DNA of 64,000 bases from Euleptes europaea (GCF_029931775.1 NC_079318.1:79271614-79335613); one strand, 5' to 3'. Numbered from the stretch's first letter, positions 21,199-32,652 are shown. Notes: generated from the sequence alone by a model not told the origin. Made by a program: numbers and translations.

Positions 21199-21418
21199 AC
21201 GCCAGGGATTGAACCTGAGATCTCCTACTATTATAACTGATCTCCAGCCGATTTATGGAGACCTCATAGGGTTTCAAGGCAAGAGCCGTTTGGCATTGTC
21301 TGTCCCTGTGTAGTGACCCTGGACCTCCTCCGTGCTCTCCCATCAAAGTACTAACCAGGGCTGACCCTGCTTAGCTTCCGATCTGACCAGACTGGGCTAG
21401 CCTGAGCCATCCAGGTCA
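21199..21418 (-). mobile_element. 5S-derived SINE with an adjoining MITE fragment
   Basis: 21199-21253 is a MITE end fragment (ACTGATCTCCAGCCGA). 21254-21418 in reverse reads a 5S head (AGCCCAGTCTGGTCAGATCG, GGAAGCTAAGCAGGGTCAGC). Confidence 0.65.
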
Positions 21419-21755
21419 GGGCTCCCCCACCCCTGCCCCCCGGGTGGGTACTAAGGATAATTCCTCCTTTTGAACCTTGCAAATGAAACAATGGCTTTGG
21501 CCACCAGGAGGCGCTCGAGGATTGCTAAGAACATCTTTATGGGCCCATTTGAAAAAACGTGAAGTCGCTCTGCTCTTAAGGCTGCCTTAGTTATTCTTAC
21601 TTGGACTATCTTTGGATACTTAGAAAACCCTTCTTCGACAGAGATTTCCTGTATTTATAGGACTATTTCCTCAAGGCCATTTGTCAAAACCTTTCCCCCT
21701 TCTTCTGGAAGTATAGCAAAAGTACTAAACAAAATTCAAGTGCAGTAACGCAAGG

Positions 21756-21965
21756 ATATCCTGACCTGGATGACCCAGGATGGACTGATCTCATCAGCTC
21801 TGGGAAGCTGAGCAGGGTTGGCCCTGGTTAGTATGTGGATGCGAGACCTCCAAGGAAATCCAGGGTGGCTATGCAGAGCCAGGCAATGGCAAACCACCTC
21901 AGCTCATCTCTTGCATTGAAAACCCCATGGGATAAACATACATTGGCTGCAACTTGACAGTCCTG
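21756..21965 (+). mobile_element. 5S-derived SINE
   Basis: GGACTGATCTCATCAGCTCT, GAAGCTGAGCAGGGTTGGCC and TATGTGGATGCGAGACCTCC match 5S rRNA with changes; the common tail follows. It is inverted relative to the 21254 copy about 340 bp upstream. Confidence 0.75.
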
Positions 21966-21971
21966 TCCACC

Positions 21972-22180
21972 TAGGGTTGCCAACCTCCAGGTACTAGCCG
22001 GAGATCTCCTGCTATTACAACGGATCTCCAGCCGATAGAAATCAGTTCACCTGGAGAAAATGGCCGCTTTGACAATTGGACTGTATGGCATTGGAGGCCC
22101 TCCCCTTCCCAAACCCCACCCTCCTCAGGCTCTGTCCCAAAAATCTCCAGGTATTTCCCAACCCAGAGCTGGCAACCCTG
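21972..22180 (-). mobile_element. GTTGCC-family MITE, 209 bp
   Basis: Flanking octamers TGTCCACC and TGTCCAGC differ at one base. Confidence 0.8.
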
Positions 22181-22459
22181 TGTCCAGCCCCACCACACCA
22201 CAGGAATACAACCGAAGGCTAAGAATGTGAGCTGACATGACTACAGTTTGAATCTTGCCTCTGACTGCCACAAACTGTGCAATCCTAAGCACTTTCACCC
22301 TTCTACGTCTGAATTCAAGCTTCAAAACAGAGCCTCCCTTCAAAGTTCTTTTGCTGAAGAGCATAAAAGAGAGCATAAAACTAAGATCAACAGTCTTCCT
22401 TTGGCTTGTTGGCTTGAATCATCTGGAGGGATTTGTTATGACAGAACCTTTCCTCCAGG

Positions 22460-22663
22460 TAGAGTTGCCAGCTCCAGGCTGGGAAATGCCAAGAGATTAT
22501 GGAGGGCACGGTTTGGGGAGGGGAGGGACTTCAATGGGGTTTAGTGCCACAGAGCCCACCTTCCAAAGCAGCCATTTTCTCCAGGAGAACTGATCTCTGT
22601 CGCCTGGAGATCAGTTGTAATTCCAGGACGTGTCCAGCCACCACCTGGAGGCTGGCAACCCTA
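22460..22663 (+). mobile_element. GTTGCC-family MITE, 204 bp
   Basis: Flanking octamers CCTCCAGG and CCTCCGGG differ at one base. Confidence 0.8.
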
Positions 22664-22685
22664 CCTCCGGGTCTTTGCTGGTGGG

Positions 22686-22894
22686 TAGGGTTGCCAGGTC
22701 CCTCTTCACCACCAGAAGGAGGTTTATGGGGTGAAGCCTAAGGAGGGTGGGGTTTAGGGAAGGGAGGGACTTCAATGCCATAGAGTCCAATTGCCAACGT
22801 GGCCATTTTCTCCAGGTGAACTGTTCTCTATCAGCCGGAGATAAATTGTAATAGCAGGAGATCTCCAGCTAGTACCTGGAGGTTGGCAACCCTA
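22686..22894 (+). mobile_element. GTTGCC-family MITE, 209 bp
   Basis: Identical target duplication CTGGTGGG at 22678-22685 and 22895-22902. It starts only 22 bp after the preceding copy. Confidence 0.87.
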
Positions 22895-23165
22895 CTGGTG
22901 GGTCTACCAGGATCATAATCAACAAAGCTCTACGGGTGCACCTGCAGAAGGAGACAAAATGGGAAAAAGATGTCCCTCAGGAAGCTGAAGTTGGTCCCCA
23001 GTTCCCAGTTCGTTCATTCAGATGCCAAATTCCTAGCCTGCCAAAGGCACAGACCCTACAGGTACAGCTTGAGTTTGGATACCAAGGGTGGCTGGATCTA
23101 TGCATCCAATAGATGACTTTGTCTTTGGCAGGTGTTTGGGTATAGACTAGATGACCCCCAGCCTG

Positions 23166-23384
23166 TAGGATTGCCAGCTCCAATTTGAGAAATTTTGGGA
23201 GGTTTCAGGGTGGAGCCTGGGGAAGATGGGGTTCGGGGAGGACAGGGACCTCAGCAGGGTATAATGCCATAGAGTCCCCCCCTCGAAAGCAGCCATTTTC
23301 TCCAGGGGAACAGATCTCGGTAGTGTGGAGATCAGTTATAATCCCAGGAGTCCTCCGGGACCCACCAGGAGGTTGGTAAACTTA
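23166..23384 (+). mobile_element. GTTGCC-family MITE, diverged
   Basis: It starts TAGGATTGCCAGCTCC and ends AGGAGGTTGGTAAACTTA. Confidence 0.7.
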
Positions 23385-23539
23385 TTTAGAGGATTCACGA
23401 GCGTGGGGGGTGGGGGAGGCAGCTTCTAGGTTCAGGATAGGAGCACCATCTATTTATTTCATTTATACCCCTCCTTTCTCTCCAATGAGAAAGTACTTAT
23501 GTAAAGCACTTATGTAAAGTGCTTTACATAATTCTCCTT

Positions 23540-23700
23540 TCCGCCTCTATCTCATCCTCACAACAATCCTGTGAGGTAGGTTAGGATGAGTGTGACTGGC
23601 CCAAGGTCACCCAGTAAGCTTCCATGGTAAAGTGGGGAATCTGAACCTGGGTCTTTCACAAACTAGTCCAACACTCTAACCATTATACCCCACTGGCTCT
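23540..23700 (-). mobile_element. tRNA-derived SINE, old
   Basis: The reverse strand has GCCAGTGGGGTATAATGGTT and TGGGTGACCTTGGGCCAGTC. Confidence 0.6.
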
Positions 23701-23836
23701 CAATTATGGTAGGCAAAAGAGAGCCCCTTTACCCTCCCGTGTTTGAGTAAGCATGTACATCTCTGGCTAATTCTTTGGGGTTCCAGTCCACAGATCCAGT
23801 GCCTGCTGTCACAGGTTATCAATGGACAAATAATGA

Positions 23837-24340
23837 TACTTGTGGTTAAGGGGAGACATGATAAAGGTCTATAAAATCATGCATGGTATGGAGAGAGTGG
23901 ACAGAGAGAAGCTTTTCTCCCTCTCTCATAATACTAGAACGAGGGGTCATCTGCTGAAGCTGAAGGGATTCAAAACAGATAAAAGGAAGTATTTCTTCAC
24001 ACAACACATAGTTAAATTGTGGAACTCCCTGCCTTGGGATGTGGTGATGGCTGCCAACTTGGAAGGCTTTAAGAGGGGAGTGGACAAGTTCATGGAGGAG
24101 AGGGGTATTCATGGCTACCAGTCAAAATGGATACTTGTTGTGATGCATATCTATTCTCTCCAGGATCAGAGGAGCATGCCTATTATATTAGGTGCTGTGG
24201 AACACAGGCAGGACGGTGCTGCTGCAGTCCTCGTTTGTAGGCCTCCTGCAGGCACCTGGTTGGCCACTGTGTGAACAGACTGCTGGATTTGATGGACCTT
24301 GGTCTGGTCCAGCATGGCCTTTCTTATGTTCTTATGTTCT
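23837..24340 (+). mobile_element. CR1 LINE 3' end with C-terminal coding remnant
   Basis: A frame at 23840-24112 encodes GDMIKVYKIMHGMERVDREK, the CR1 C-terminal region also present in the large copy at 58052-59718. It ends with tandem TTCTTATG units, the CR1 tail. Confidence 0.85.
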
Positions 24341-25144
24341 TGCCAAATAAGGCCACTGAGGATCCTTGCCAAAGGCACAAACCCATTTGCTTGAGAAACA
24401 AAGGAAACCTGCCTTGTTAATGGTGCTACATTGGATACAATAGCAGCCTTCTGGGTTTGATGTCTGATTTCTGTGAATGGGCTGGGTGGGAAATGACACG
24501 TTTGCCTTGAACAAAAGACTGTGAATGTTCCTTAATGGGCTCAAATTGGTAGGAGATGGTTCCCTGATAGCCCTGTTCAAGTATCCATCAGAGCTTGGAA
24601 GAGGGGATCCTTGGTGGAGGGAGCAAGGCTGCATATTGGATATTGCATTGGATATTGTACCATTTGTTGCATGGTGACAGTCATCAATTATCCTCAGTAT
24701 TTGCGACTGAATTCACCAGTAATCCCTGGTGAATCCCTGCGGCCTCCCTGTCTGTCAGGTGGCTCCTGCCTGCCTCTGTTCAAAAGTGCCAAGTCACTTG
24801 CTGGCCTCAAGTGGGTGGGGTGGGGAAAGGGGGGGACTGAAGGACCAAAGAGGTACCCTTTGTACTGCTGTGGAATTTGGTGGCTCATCAGAAAGAGTGT
24901 CCAGCGGTGACTTATTGACCAAATCAGAATCAAGGTCTCCTGTCAAGGGAGGCTGTGGGCCAGGGGCGCATGCCAGGGAGCGGTTCAGTGGTCAGAATGT
25001 TAGTTTGGAAGGGCACCAGTGTTCAGGTCAGAGCTGAAACTCAATTTGGGGGACGGGGAAGGATTCCAGCAAGAGCTGCCAGCTCCAAGTGGTTTGCGGG
25101 ATTCCAATTTACATTCTTCTAACGTTTTTTTCCCCACTCCTCCA

Positions 25145-25354
25145 TGGGGTTGCCAAGTCTGGGTTGGGAAATTCCTGTAGATTTGGGGGTCAATCCTAGG
25201 GAGGGTGGAGTTTAGGGAGGAGAAGAACCTTGGTAGGATATAATGCCATTGAATCCACCCTCCAAAGCAGCCATTTTCTCCAGGGGAATTGATCTCTTTC
25301 ATCAGTTGTAATTCTGGGAGATCTGCAGGCTGCACCTGAAGGTTGGCAACCCTG
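25145..25354 (+). mobile_element. GTTGCC-family MITE
   Basis: It starts GGGGTTGCCAAGTCTGGG and ends GGTTGGCAACCCTG. Confidence 0.75.
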
Positions 25355-25425
25355 TTTATAGGATGCTGTTGAAAGATAAAGGCATCCGGTGTGAGAAACT
25401 GATCCAGTTCAAGCTGCTTTATGGA

Positions 25426-25634
25426 TAGGGTTGCCAGGTCCCTCTTTACCACCTGCAGGAGGTTTTCGGGGCGGAGCCTGAGGAGGGCAGGGTTTGGGGA
25501 GAGGAGGGACTTCAACGCTATAAAGTCCAATTGCCAAAGCGGCCATTTTCTCCAGGTGAACTGATCTCTATCGGCTGGAGATCAGTTATAATAGCAGGAG
25601 CTCTCCAGCTGTTACTTGGAGGTTGGCAACCCTA
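25426..25634 (+). mobile_element. GTTGCC-family MITE, 209 bp
   Basis: Flanking octamers TTTATGGA and TTTATGTA differ at one base. Confidence 0.82.
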
Positions 25635-25797
25635 TTTATGTATATTATCAGAACTTGAAAATCAGTGTGACGAAGAGATGAGTTTGGACAGGGGAGACCC
25701 AATTTCAGATTCTATCCCCACTTCTATTTGTGTTCTTATCCCCTGCCCCCTAATTATAATGCCCAAATGGGCTTGGGGGACAACTTGGCATGACTTT

Positions 25798-26131
25798 CAG
25801 GGCCGTCTTAATGCATGGGGCACCCTGGGCACTTGCCCGGGCCCCCCACGAGCACAGGGCCCCCATGCTAATCTAAGTATGTTGCGACTTGCATATTTAG
25901 CATGTGTTTTACTAAAGATAATGAATAATGTTAATGTTAATTTGGGTTTGGATTAAGAATAAATACTGAAGTATAATGTAAGAAAGGACTTGTTCGTTAT
26001 GGAAGCACCAATAAATATATCTTTAATTTTATCGACCATTTGCATTTTTATTCCTGTGAGTGGTTGGGTTAGGTAGGGGCCTCGGTGCACTGCTTTGCCC
26101 AGGGGCCTGTAATGCTGTTTAGACGGCCCTG
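25798..26131. mobile_element. A second hAT-type nonautonomous element (CAGGGCCGTC ends)
   Basis: 334 bp with inverted ends CAGGGCCGTCTTA and TTAGACGGCCCTG. Flanking octamers ATGACTTT (25790-25797) and ATGACTTG (26132-26139). The interior is A+T-rich with no coding capacity. The family is distinct from the GTTGCC MITE. Confidence 0.82.
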
Positions 26132-26416
26132 ATGACTTGGCCTAACCTACCTCTCAGGGTTGTTGTGAAAATAAATGGGAGAAAGCCCTTGTACACTGGC
26201 TCATTCCGAGGGCAGAAGGCAAACAGGGCAGATAATCCTTAGAATAACCAACTCCCACATTTCAAATGGGAGGCTTGGGAAGAATGTCTTTGTTGAATGC
26301 CACATTGTGAGACTATGGTTCATGTGAGATTTGAACCAGGTACTCCCTGATTCAGAGTCATGATTACGCAGAAGTCAGTCTCACCAGGGCCAGTTCTCAG
26401 GCCTAGCTACCCAAGT

Positions 26417-26625
26417 TAGGGTTGCCAGGTCCCTTTTTGCCACCAGCGGGAGGTTTTTGGGGCGGAGCCCGAGGAGGGCAGGGTTTGGGGAGGGGAAGGA
26501 CTTTAATGTCATAGAGTCCAATTGCCAAAGCGGCCCTTTTCTCCAGGTGAACTGATCTATATCGGCTGGAGATCAGTTGTAATAGCAGGAGATCTCCAGC
26601 TAGAACTTGGAGGTTGGCAACCCTA
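26417..26625 (+). mobile_element. GTTGCC-family MITE, 209 bp
   Basis: Identical target duplication ACCCAAGT at 26409-26416 and 26626-26633. Confidence 0.87.
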
Positions 26626-26830
26626 ACCCAAGTCTCTGCTTAGGGTGGCACAATGAGGAGCTGTCTCAGAGGTCTGGCTTCCTCCCAGCCATCAGCAGAG
26701 CAGGAAGTGGTTGCTTCACCTTTGGACCTGTGCCACTGCCAGCCTGGGCCAAGCTCCATTCCCTTGGCTCGAGCTGGCAGCAGCATGGGCATAGGACATA
26801 CGGACTTGCTTGGGGCAACAAGATACAACC

Positions 26831-27036
26831 TAGGGTTGCCAGGTCTGGGTTGGGAAATACTTGGAGATTTTTGGGGCGGAGCCCGAGGAGGGCAGGGTTT
26901 GGGGAGGGGAGGGACTTCAATGCCATAGAGTCCAATTGCCAAAGTAGCCATTTTATCCAGGGGAACTGATCTCTATCAGCTGGAGATCAGTTGTAATAGC
27001 AGATCTCCAGCTACCACCTGGAGGTTGGCAACTCTA
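26831..27036 (+). mobile_element. GTTGCC-family MITE
   Basis: It starts TAGGGTTGCCAGGTCTGGG and ends GGTTGGCAACTCTA. The flanking octamers match at 5 of 8. Confidence 0.75.
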
Positions 27037-27569
27037 ACTGAACCAGCCCGAAAGGCCAAGTCACATGATACAAAGACTTTGCGTTTCTCACATGGCTGCC
27101 TTAGATCCTGTCAACCAGACGTGCGCTTGGTATTCTGTGCTGCATATCCCCCCATTCAGAGCGAGACCACAGTACATGGGAAAAGAGGGCTGGAGCATCA
27201 TCCCTGTGCCATTCTTCCGACTTGAAATGGCCCCAGGGAGCCACTATTCATTGCCTTGGGATAACTGATATGTACTGAATCTTCCTGAACCTATTAAGGT
27301 ATCAAAAAGTAATTATTAGTTTGTCCTTGGCTCACTTGCTTGAAGTATCTGAGATGTGAGATGCTGAAGTATCAGCCGGTACTTTTGCAATTGTCCTTAA
27401 AGCATGTCACACTTTATTTTATTTTATTCAATTTATACTCTGCTCTACCCCCCCACCCTTTGACTTTTCACAAGCTGTCACTCTAGGGTTGCCCCATACT
27501 GAGCTCTTGTTCCATGCCATGGCAGCATTTTAAAATTTGGGCTTCCAAATGACATTTTTGTGCTTTTAC

Positions 27570-27758
27570 TAGGGTTGCCAGGTCCCTCTTTGCCACCGGG
27601 GCGGAACCTGAGGAGGTTTGGGGAGGAGAGCGACTTCAATGCCATAGAGTCCAATGGCCAAAGCGGCCATTTTCTTCAGGTGAACTGATCTCTATCGACT
27701 GGAGATCAGCTGTAACAGCAGGAGATCTCCAGCTAGTACCTGAAGGTTGGAAACCCTA
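27570..27758 (+). mobile_element. GTTGCC-family MITE with small internal loss
   Basis: 189 bp; the GGGAGG...GGGCGGGG stretch is shortened. Confidence 0.75.
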
Positions 27759-28529
27759 GTTTTTTCCCATCTGGTTTTCCTGTACCAGCTTTGGTATGAC
27801 CTTTTCAGGGAGATCGTATCAAAAGTGGGTTTGGGGAAAGCGTGGACAAGAAGGTGTAGATTTCCACACATCCCTGCTCACATCCGGCACCCTATCCAGC
27901 GTCATTTCCCCTCATGCCTACCATTTTCTCATGCCTCACAGGCGGGCTTTTTGCCAGGTTGTAAAAATCATTAGTGGTGACCATATATATCTAGTGTAAG
28001 AAAGCTATAGTGATATACAAACTATAGATTTTTTTTTTAAACCGGCGAATGCTAGTTCTTTGCCTCCATTGATGGTTTTCGGTTTTCCAAGTGCAATCCT
28101 CAAAATTCATTTTTTAAAAATGGTGTTGTGGCCACAGAGGGGTATATGGTAAACCTCATTCTTTATCCAGAAATATGAGAGCTACCCCAGCTACAGAAAA
28201 TCTAGCCACTTCGATGTGTCAAAAAATGTCTATGATGGTTTGATGTAAGACTGGCTGTTCTGGCTCAGCAGAGAAGAGCACTCTGCACATGCTCAGGGAT
28301 ACTATCCTCAACAGCCAGGTCTATAGATTTGGTACCGGGCTGGGGGGGAACCCTGACATCCCCAAATACCTGGTATGTTCTTGAACCAAAGTCTCATTAT
28401 GGAATCTAACATGAGAAGGCTGTCAATCTAACTACAGAGTTTGGCTGAAGCTTGTTCATTTATTTTAATAGAATGCCTGCTCCTTCACCAGATATTAAAG
28501 TTTTTCAAATGAGGTAACAGTGCAGAGTC

Positions 28530-28917
28530 CAAACCTCAGTTGTAAACCGGAAGTGCGCCTGGCGCGTGGGGGTGCAGCGGGCGGCCCGCTCACCCCAGAG
28601 AGAGCGAGGGAAGGTTCCCGGCTGCGCCGTGGGGGTGCAGTGGGCGGCCCGCTCGCCCCGGGGAGGTAGAGGAGAGGCTTCCCGGGTGGCCTGCAGAGGG
28701 TGGCCCACTCGCCCCAGGGAGGGCGAGGGGAGGTTCCCGCTGGCACGCGGGCTGCAGCGGGCGGCCCGCTCGCCAGGGAGGGAGAGGAGAGGCTTCCCGG
28801 CTGGCGCGGGGGCTTGCGTGCGCTTGCACGATTGCCCGTTGACCCTCAGCTGGTCGGCGGGCAGAGGGGCACTTTACCGGGGGTTTGCCCGCCACCAGCG
28901 GGCACCTGGCAACCCTA
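28530..28917 (-). mobile_element. GC-rich MITE-like element carrying a minisatellite
   Basis: The right end (GCCACCAGCGGGCACCTGGCAACCCTA) is the reverse of the start of the element at 30730. The left side shares the TAAACCGGAAGTG motif with that element. The middle is the minisatellite at 28561-28815. The left boundary is approximate. Confidence 0.55.
28561..28815. repeat. GC-rich minisatellite, about 60-bp unit, just over 4 copies
   Basis: The anchor TGCAGCGGGCGGCCCGCTC recurs with GCAG at 28574, 28637, 28693 and 28754, so units are 56-63 bp. CpG-rich. It opens long frames on both strands that are not protein-like. Confidence 0.85.
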
Positions 28918-29067
28918 GTGATTTGGGGGGGGGGAACCCCAGTAGCCAATGGGAGCATACAGTTCAGGAGCCTTGGGGAACTACAAGCTGCCCAGGGTTT
29001 CGCCTCATGCAATTACGAGGAGCTTCAGTCCCTTGATTAAATCACACACACACACACACACATGCAT

Positions 29068-29130
29068 ACGTAACACCGGGTTTCCCAGGTCCTAGTCCAA
29101 CACCTTAGCCACTACACCATGCTGGCTCCT
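29068..29130 (-). mobile_element. tRNA-derived SINE head fragment
   Basis: The reverse strand reads AGCCAGCATGGTGTAGTGGC. A short (CA)n tract lies just upstream at 29043-29062. Confidence 0.6.
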
Positions 29131-29627
29131 ACTGGCCTACCTTACAGGATCCTTATAAGGAATGCAACCAAGTAATATATCTGAAACACTCTGCATGCTT
29201 GCAAAAGCTGTATTATACTGAAGGAAGCATGAAACAACTGTTTCCTAAATAAACATAATCATACTCCTGGTTGCTAGAAAGAAAGGCTGCCTTTACTCTT
29301 TTCTTTTGCATTTCTAGGACCAAAATAAGCTTTAAAATAAAACATGGGAGCTAAAATTGCAGTCCCGCCAATAAAACCGATCCCCACGAATTAACTGTCT
29401 ACACTTTTAATAATTAAAGTTGCACCTCCAGTTGTGATATTATCTTGCTTATATTCATGAATGAGACTCGGAGCTCTTGCAAGGTATTCTGGTCTGGTGT
29501 TACTGGCCAGTTCCACCCCCTCAGCCCCCTTAAACAACTCTGTCCTTTCTCCCTTCCCACCCCTTAGGCTTTAGGCCTGCAGCTGATGCACAGAATCACT
29601 TGTTTTCAAATCTCTCCTGAAAACCTG

Positions 29628-30050
29628 AATCATAAAATCAGAGTTGGAAGGGGCCATACAGGCCATCTAGTCCAACCCCCTGCTTAATGCAGGATCGGCC
29701 TAGGGCATCCCTGACAAGTGCTTGTCCAGCCTCTGCTTAAAGACTGCCAGTGAGGGGGAGCTCACCACCTCCCTAGGGAGCTGAGTCCACTGTTGAACAA
29801 CTCTTACTGTAAAATATTCCAGCTGGTACCTTTCCGCCCGCAATTTAAACCCATTATTGCGAGTCCTATCCTCTGCTGCCAACAGGAACAGTCAGTGCCC
29901 TCCTCTAAGTGACAGATGTTCAAATGCTTAAAGAGAGCAATCATGTCCTCCCTCAGCCTCCTCCTCTCCATACTGAACATTCCCAACGTCCTCAGCCTTT
30001 CCTCCTAGGGCTTGGTCTCCAGGACCCTGGCCATCTTTGTCGCTCATGAA
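29628..30050 (-). mobile_element. CR1 LINE 3' end
   Basis: Reverse of a CR1 tail (AATCATAAAATCAGAGTTGG at the 3' end) with remnant coding for LREDMIALFKHLNICHLEEG and [14 protein letters not shown]. Confidence 0.8.
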
Positions 30051-30124
30051 GTCTTTCATCAACCCAGGGCCCTTCTTCACACATTACAGAGTACACAGAT
30101 TGAGTCTGGGTCCCCAGCCTGTGT

Positions 30125-30225
30125 CAGACATTGGTACAATCACACGTGGAGGAGCAGGGAATCAAACCCAGTTCTCCTGATTAGAGTCCACCGCTCTTAA
30201 CCACTACACCGCGCTGGTTCCCCTC
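30125..30225 (-). mobile_element. tRNA-derived SINE head
   Basis: The reverse strand contains ACCAGCGCGGTGTAGTGGTT and the B-box region GGGTTTGATTCC. Confidence 0.7.
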
Positions 30226-30329
30226 AGGTCACCTGGCAACCCCTATGGTCTCAGGTGAGGGGACTGGAATAGATGACTACTCGCCAGCCAATGAAGCTGG
30301 GTCAGCTGCTAAGATTGGTTCCAAAATGG

Positions 30330-30600
30330 TGGTGCTGACCTCATAGGGTTTTCAAGGCAAGAGCCGTTCAGAGGTGGTTTGCCATTGCCTGCCTCCACAT
30401 CACGCCCCTGGTATTCCTTGGAGGACTCCCATCCAAATACTTGCCAGGACCGACCCTGCTTAACTTCCGAGATCTGATGAGATCGGGCTAGCCTGAGCTG
30501 TCAAGCTTGTGTGTGCCGTAAAGTCAGAGATGATTTATGGCGACCCTGTAGGGTTTTCAAGGCAAGAGACGTTCAGAGGTGGTTTGCCATTGCCTGCCTC
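30330..30600 (-). mobile_element. 5S-derived SINE followed by a second partial copy
   Basis: 30330-30500 in reverse gives the 5S head (GCCCGATCTCATCAGATCTC, GAAGTTAAGCAGGGTCGGTC). 30505-30600 repeats the tail (GGTTTTCAAGGCAAGAGACG). Confidence 0.8.
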
Positions 30601-30729
30601 AGAGTGGGCTGAGAGAGTTCTGGGAGAACTGTGACTAGCCCAAGATCACCCAGCAGGCTTCATGTGGAGGGGTGGGGAAGCGAACCCAGTTCTCAGATTA
30701 GAGTCTACTGCTCTTAACCACTACACCAC

Positions 30730-31035
30730 TGGGGTTGCCAGGTGCCCGCTGGTGGCGGGCAACCCCCCGGCAATTTACCCCTCCGCCTGCCGACCACCTG
30801 AGGGTCGGCGGGCAAACATGCACGCATGCACCGGAAGTGCTGTTTTGCGAGGGGCCTTGTATCACTCAAACTCTGCTTTACCATTCAAACTAAGAGGTAT
30901 AAGGCCCCTTGCGAGGCGGCACTTCCGGTTCTAAACCAGAAGTGATGTGCGTGCGTCGGCGCACGCATGCACGCACATTCCTGATAGCAGCCGAATATCC
31001 TCCCGCCGGAGGAGAGGGGGGACCTGGCAACCCTA
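30730..31035 (+). mobile_element. GC-rich hAT-type MITE with internal fold-back
   Basis: The ends are TGGGGTTGCCAGGTGCCCGC and GGACCTGGCAACCCTA. Flanking octamers TACACCAC and TACACCGC. The termini match the GTTGCC family but the interior is unrelated and CpG-rich. It contains the inverted repeat 30830-30930. Confidence 0.78.
30830..30930. repeat. Inverted repeat, arms about 32 bp
   Basis: ACCGGAAGTGCTGTTTTGCG...CCTTGTA is answered by TATAAGGCCCC...GCACTTCCGGTT with several mismatches; the loop is about 36 bases. Confidence 0.8.
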
Positions 31036-31057
31036 TACACCGCACTGGCTCCGGTTC

Positions 31058-32250
31058 CCCAATACAGAGGCCAAAAGAGACTTGACCAGGGTCAGAGCAT
31101 ACCAGAGGCACAGCACATTCCCTACGTCTTCCAATTGACTGCCCTGCCATTCCCTCCGCATAAACTTGTATGCCCCCTAATTGCTGCTCCCAGTGACGCC
31201 ATGTGCCAGAGGAGTGAGGCGTGGGCAATGAGACAGCACTTATGATGGTGAACTTCGTGCACCGGGACTAAATCCTTAATAGTGCAGAGTGTCACCTTAT
31301 TCTTAAACAGGCCCCACTTAAGAACATCCTCACTGGCCGTCACCAGCTAAAGGTTGGCTTCCCTTGGGGGAGAAGGGGGGTAGATGAGAGGGGCATCTTA
31401 AGCCCTAAAGGAAACAAAACTGGAGACTGCAAATCTTTCCCTCCCTGCCCCTGGCTCTCACTGCCCTTTCTTCCACATCCCCCAATTCCTCCCTAATTCC
31501 CCTTTCTTTAGTTAATCCCTTAAAACTAAAGTGAAACTTTAACCAAATTAGCCGCTTACTGTTTTACATAAATAATCCGTCCAAAGACCCAGAAAATACA
31601 GGACACTTTTGCTGGTAGGGAACAGGGGGAGTAAATAAGATTTTATGCCTTGGAGAATTTGGGTATAGAGGATTCCCCCTCCCTCCACGCCGTTGACTAG
31701 GAGCTGCTTGCAAACGTTCCTGCTTTCACTGTAGGGTGGACTGCTCTTGAAGAACTCAGAGGAAACTCTAAGAGATCCCCCCACCCCCAAGAGGCTCAGT
31801 TAGCATAAGGCAGGAGGGTGAGAAGAAAGACCCTCAGACTTCTGGCAGACATACAGCATGGTCCCCAGATTGGCAGAAAACACACAGTTTCCTGCGTGGA
31901 CCGTTTGATCCACTTTTGACCCAAGGCGATCCTGCCGTCTAACCGCAAGCAGTTTATTAGGTAAATTAGGACACTCCCTTTGGCTAAGCAATTTGTTCAT
32001 CTCCTTCAGGAAGTCACAAGCAAGAGATCCACTGTATCCAAAGGTCCTCTGGTTCTACACTGCATTGCAATCCAGCTCCTACAAGCAAAATATTTCCATT
32101 TCCCGCAGGCTGAGGTTAATTAGTTTTGTTTTCCCTTCCTTCACACAGCTCTTTATGAAAAGGGAATTTATCTTTTTTGGATTAGGAAGGAGCCAAGAAG
32201 GATTTTTTTTTTTACCCTCCTGATTTCTTCTTGGGGACTTGAGAGACACA
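31058..32250 (+). promoter_or_regulatory. Upstream region of the SLC22 gene (promoter inferred)
   Basis: No mobile element is recognised here, unusually for this window, which fits a conserved upstream region. GGTTAATTAGTTTT at 32114-32127 partly matches the HNF1 site (GTTAATNATTAAC), a factor known to control OAT genes, but several bases differ. No TATA box is clear. The transcription start is not determined. Confidence 0.35.
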
Positions 32251-32652
32251 ATGACTTTCGCTGAATTCTTGGAGCAAGTTGGCGGCATGGGCCGCTTCCA
32301 GTTTATCCACACGGCGCTACTCGTTATCCCTATCCTTTTGATGGCCAGCCACAACCTTCTCCAGAACTTCACAGCTGCCATCCCAGGACACCACTGTCGG
32401 GTCCACATCACCGCCAATGGCAGTGGGTATCCGAACACCACTCATTTGCTAGGAGCCAGCGACCTTCTCAAGGCCGGCATCCCCATGGACAGCAACCAGC
32501 AACTGGAAAGATGTCAGCGCTTCGTGGACACCCAGTGGCATCTTCTCAACCCCAACAGTACAGAGGCAAATAAGACCAAGATGACTACCGAGCCTTGTGG
32601 TGATGGATGGGTATATGACCAGACCCTGTATTCTTCCACAATCATCATTGAG
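32251..32652 (+). CDS. SLC22 OAT-like, coding exon 1
   Basis: Residues 1-134 ([20 protein letters not shown] to TIIIE): TM1 and the glycosylated loop. The ATG at 32251 is used because it matches the family start M-x-F-x-x-L/F; the frame stays open a little upstream, but only with a TTG. The donor is GTGAGA (phase 0). Confidence 0.93.

Larger units (their letters stand above)
30598..31057 (-). mobile_element. tRNA-derived SINE split by a GC-rich MITE
   Basis: SINE parts are 30598-30729 and 31036-31057. The MITE at 30730-31035 sits in the A-box region, and the SINE octamer is duplicated around it. Confidence 0.75.

Noticed and set aside
23840-24274. 144-aa frame at 23.8 kb
   Set aside because: It encodes the CR1 C-terminal segment also found in the 58-kb copy.
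25000-25530. 176-aa minus-strand frame
   Set aside because: It reads through two GTTGCC-family MITEs; the same peptide words (for example [23 protein letters not shown]) recur at every copy.
27480-27505. Extra MITE start (TAGGGTTGCCCC)
   Set aside because: Only the first dozen bases match; no interior or right end follows.
30330-30500. 5S rRNA gene
   Set aside because: Only part of 5S is present, with changes, joined to a SINE tail shared by several copies.
32239-32250. Upstream start for the SLC22 protein (MRDT extension)
   Set aside because: It would need a TTG start; the ATG at 32251 matches the family N-terminus.
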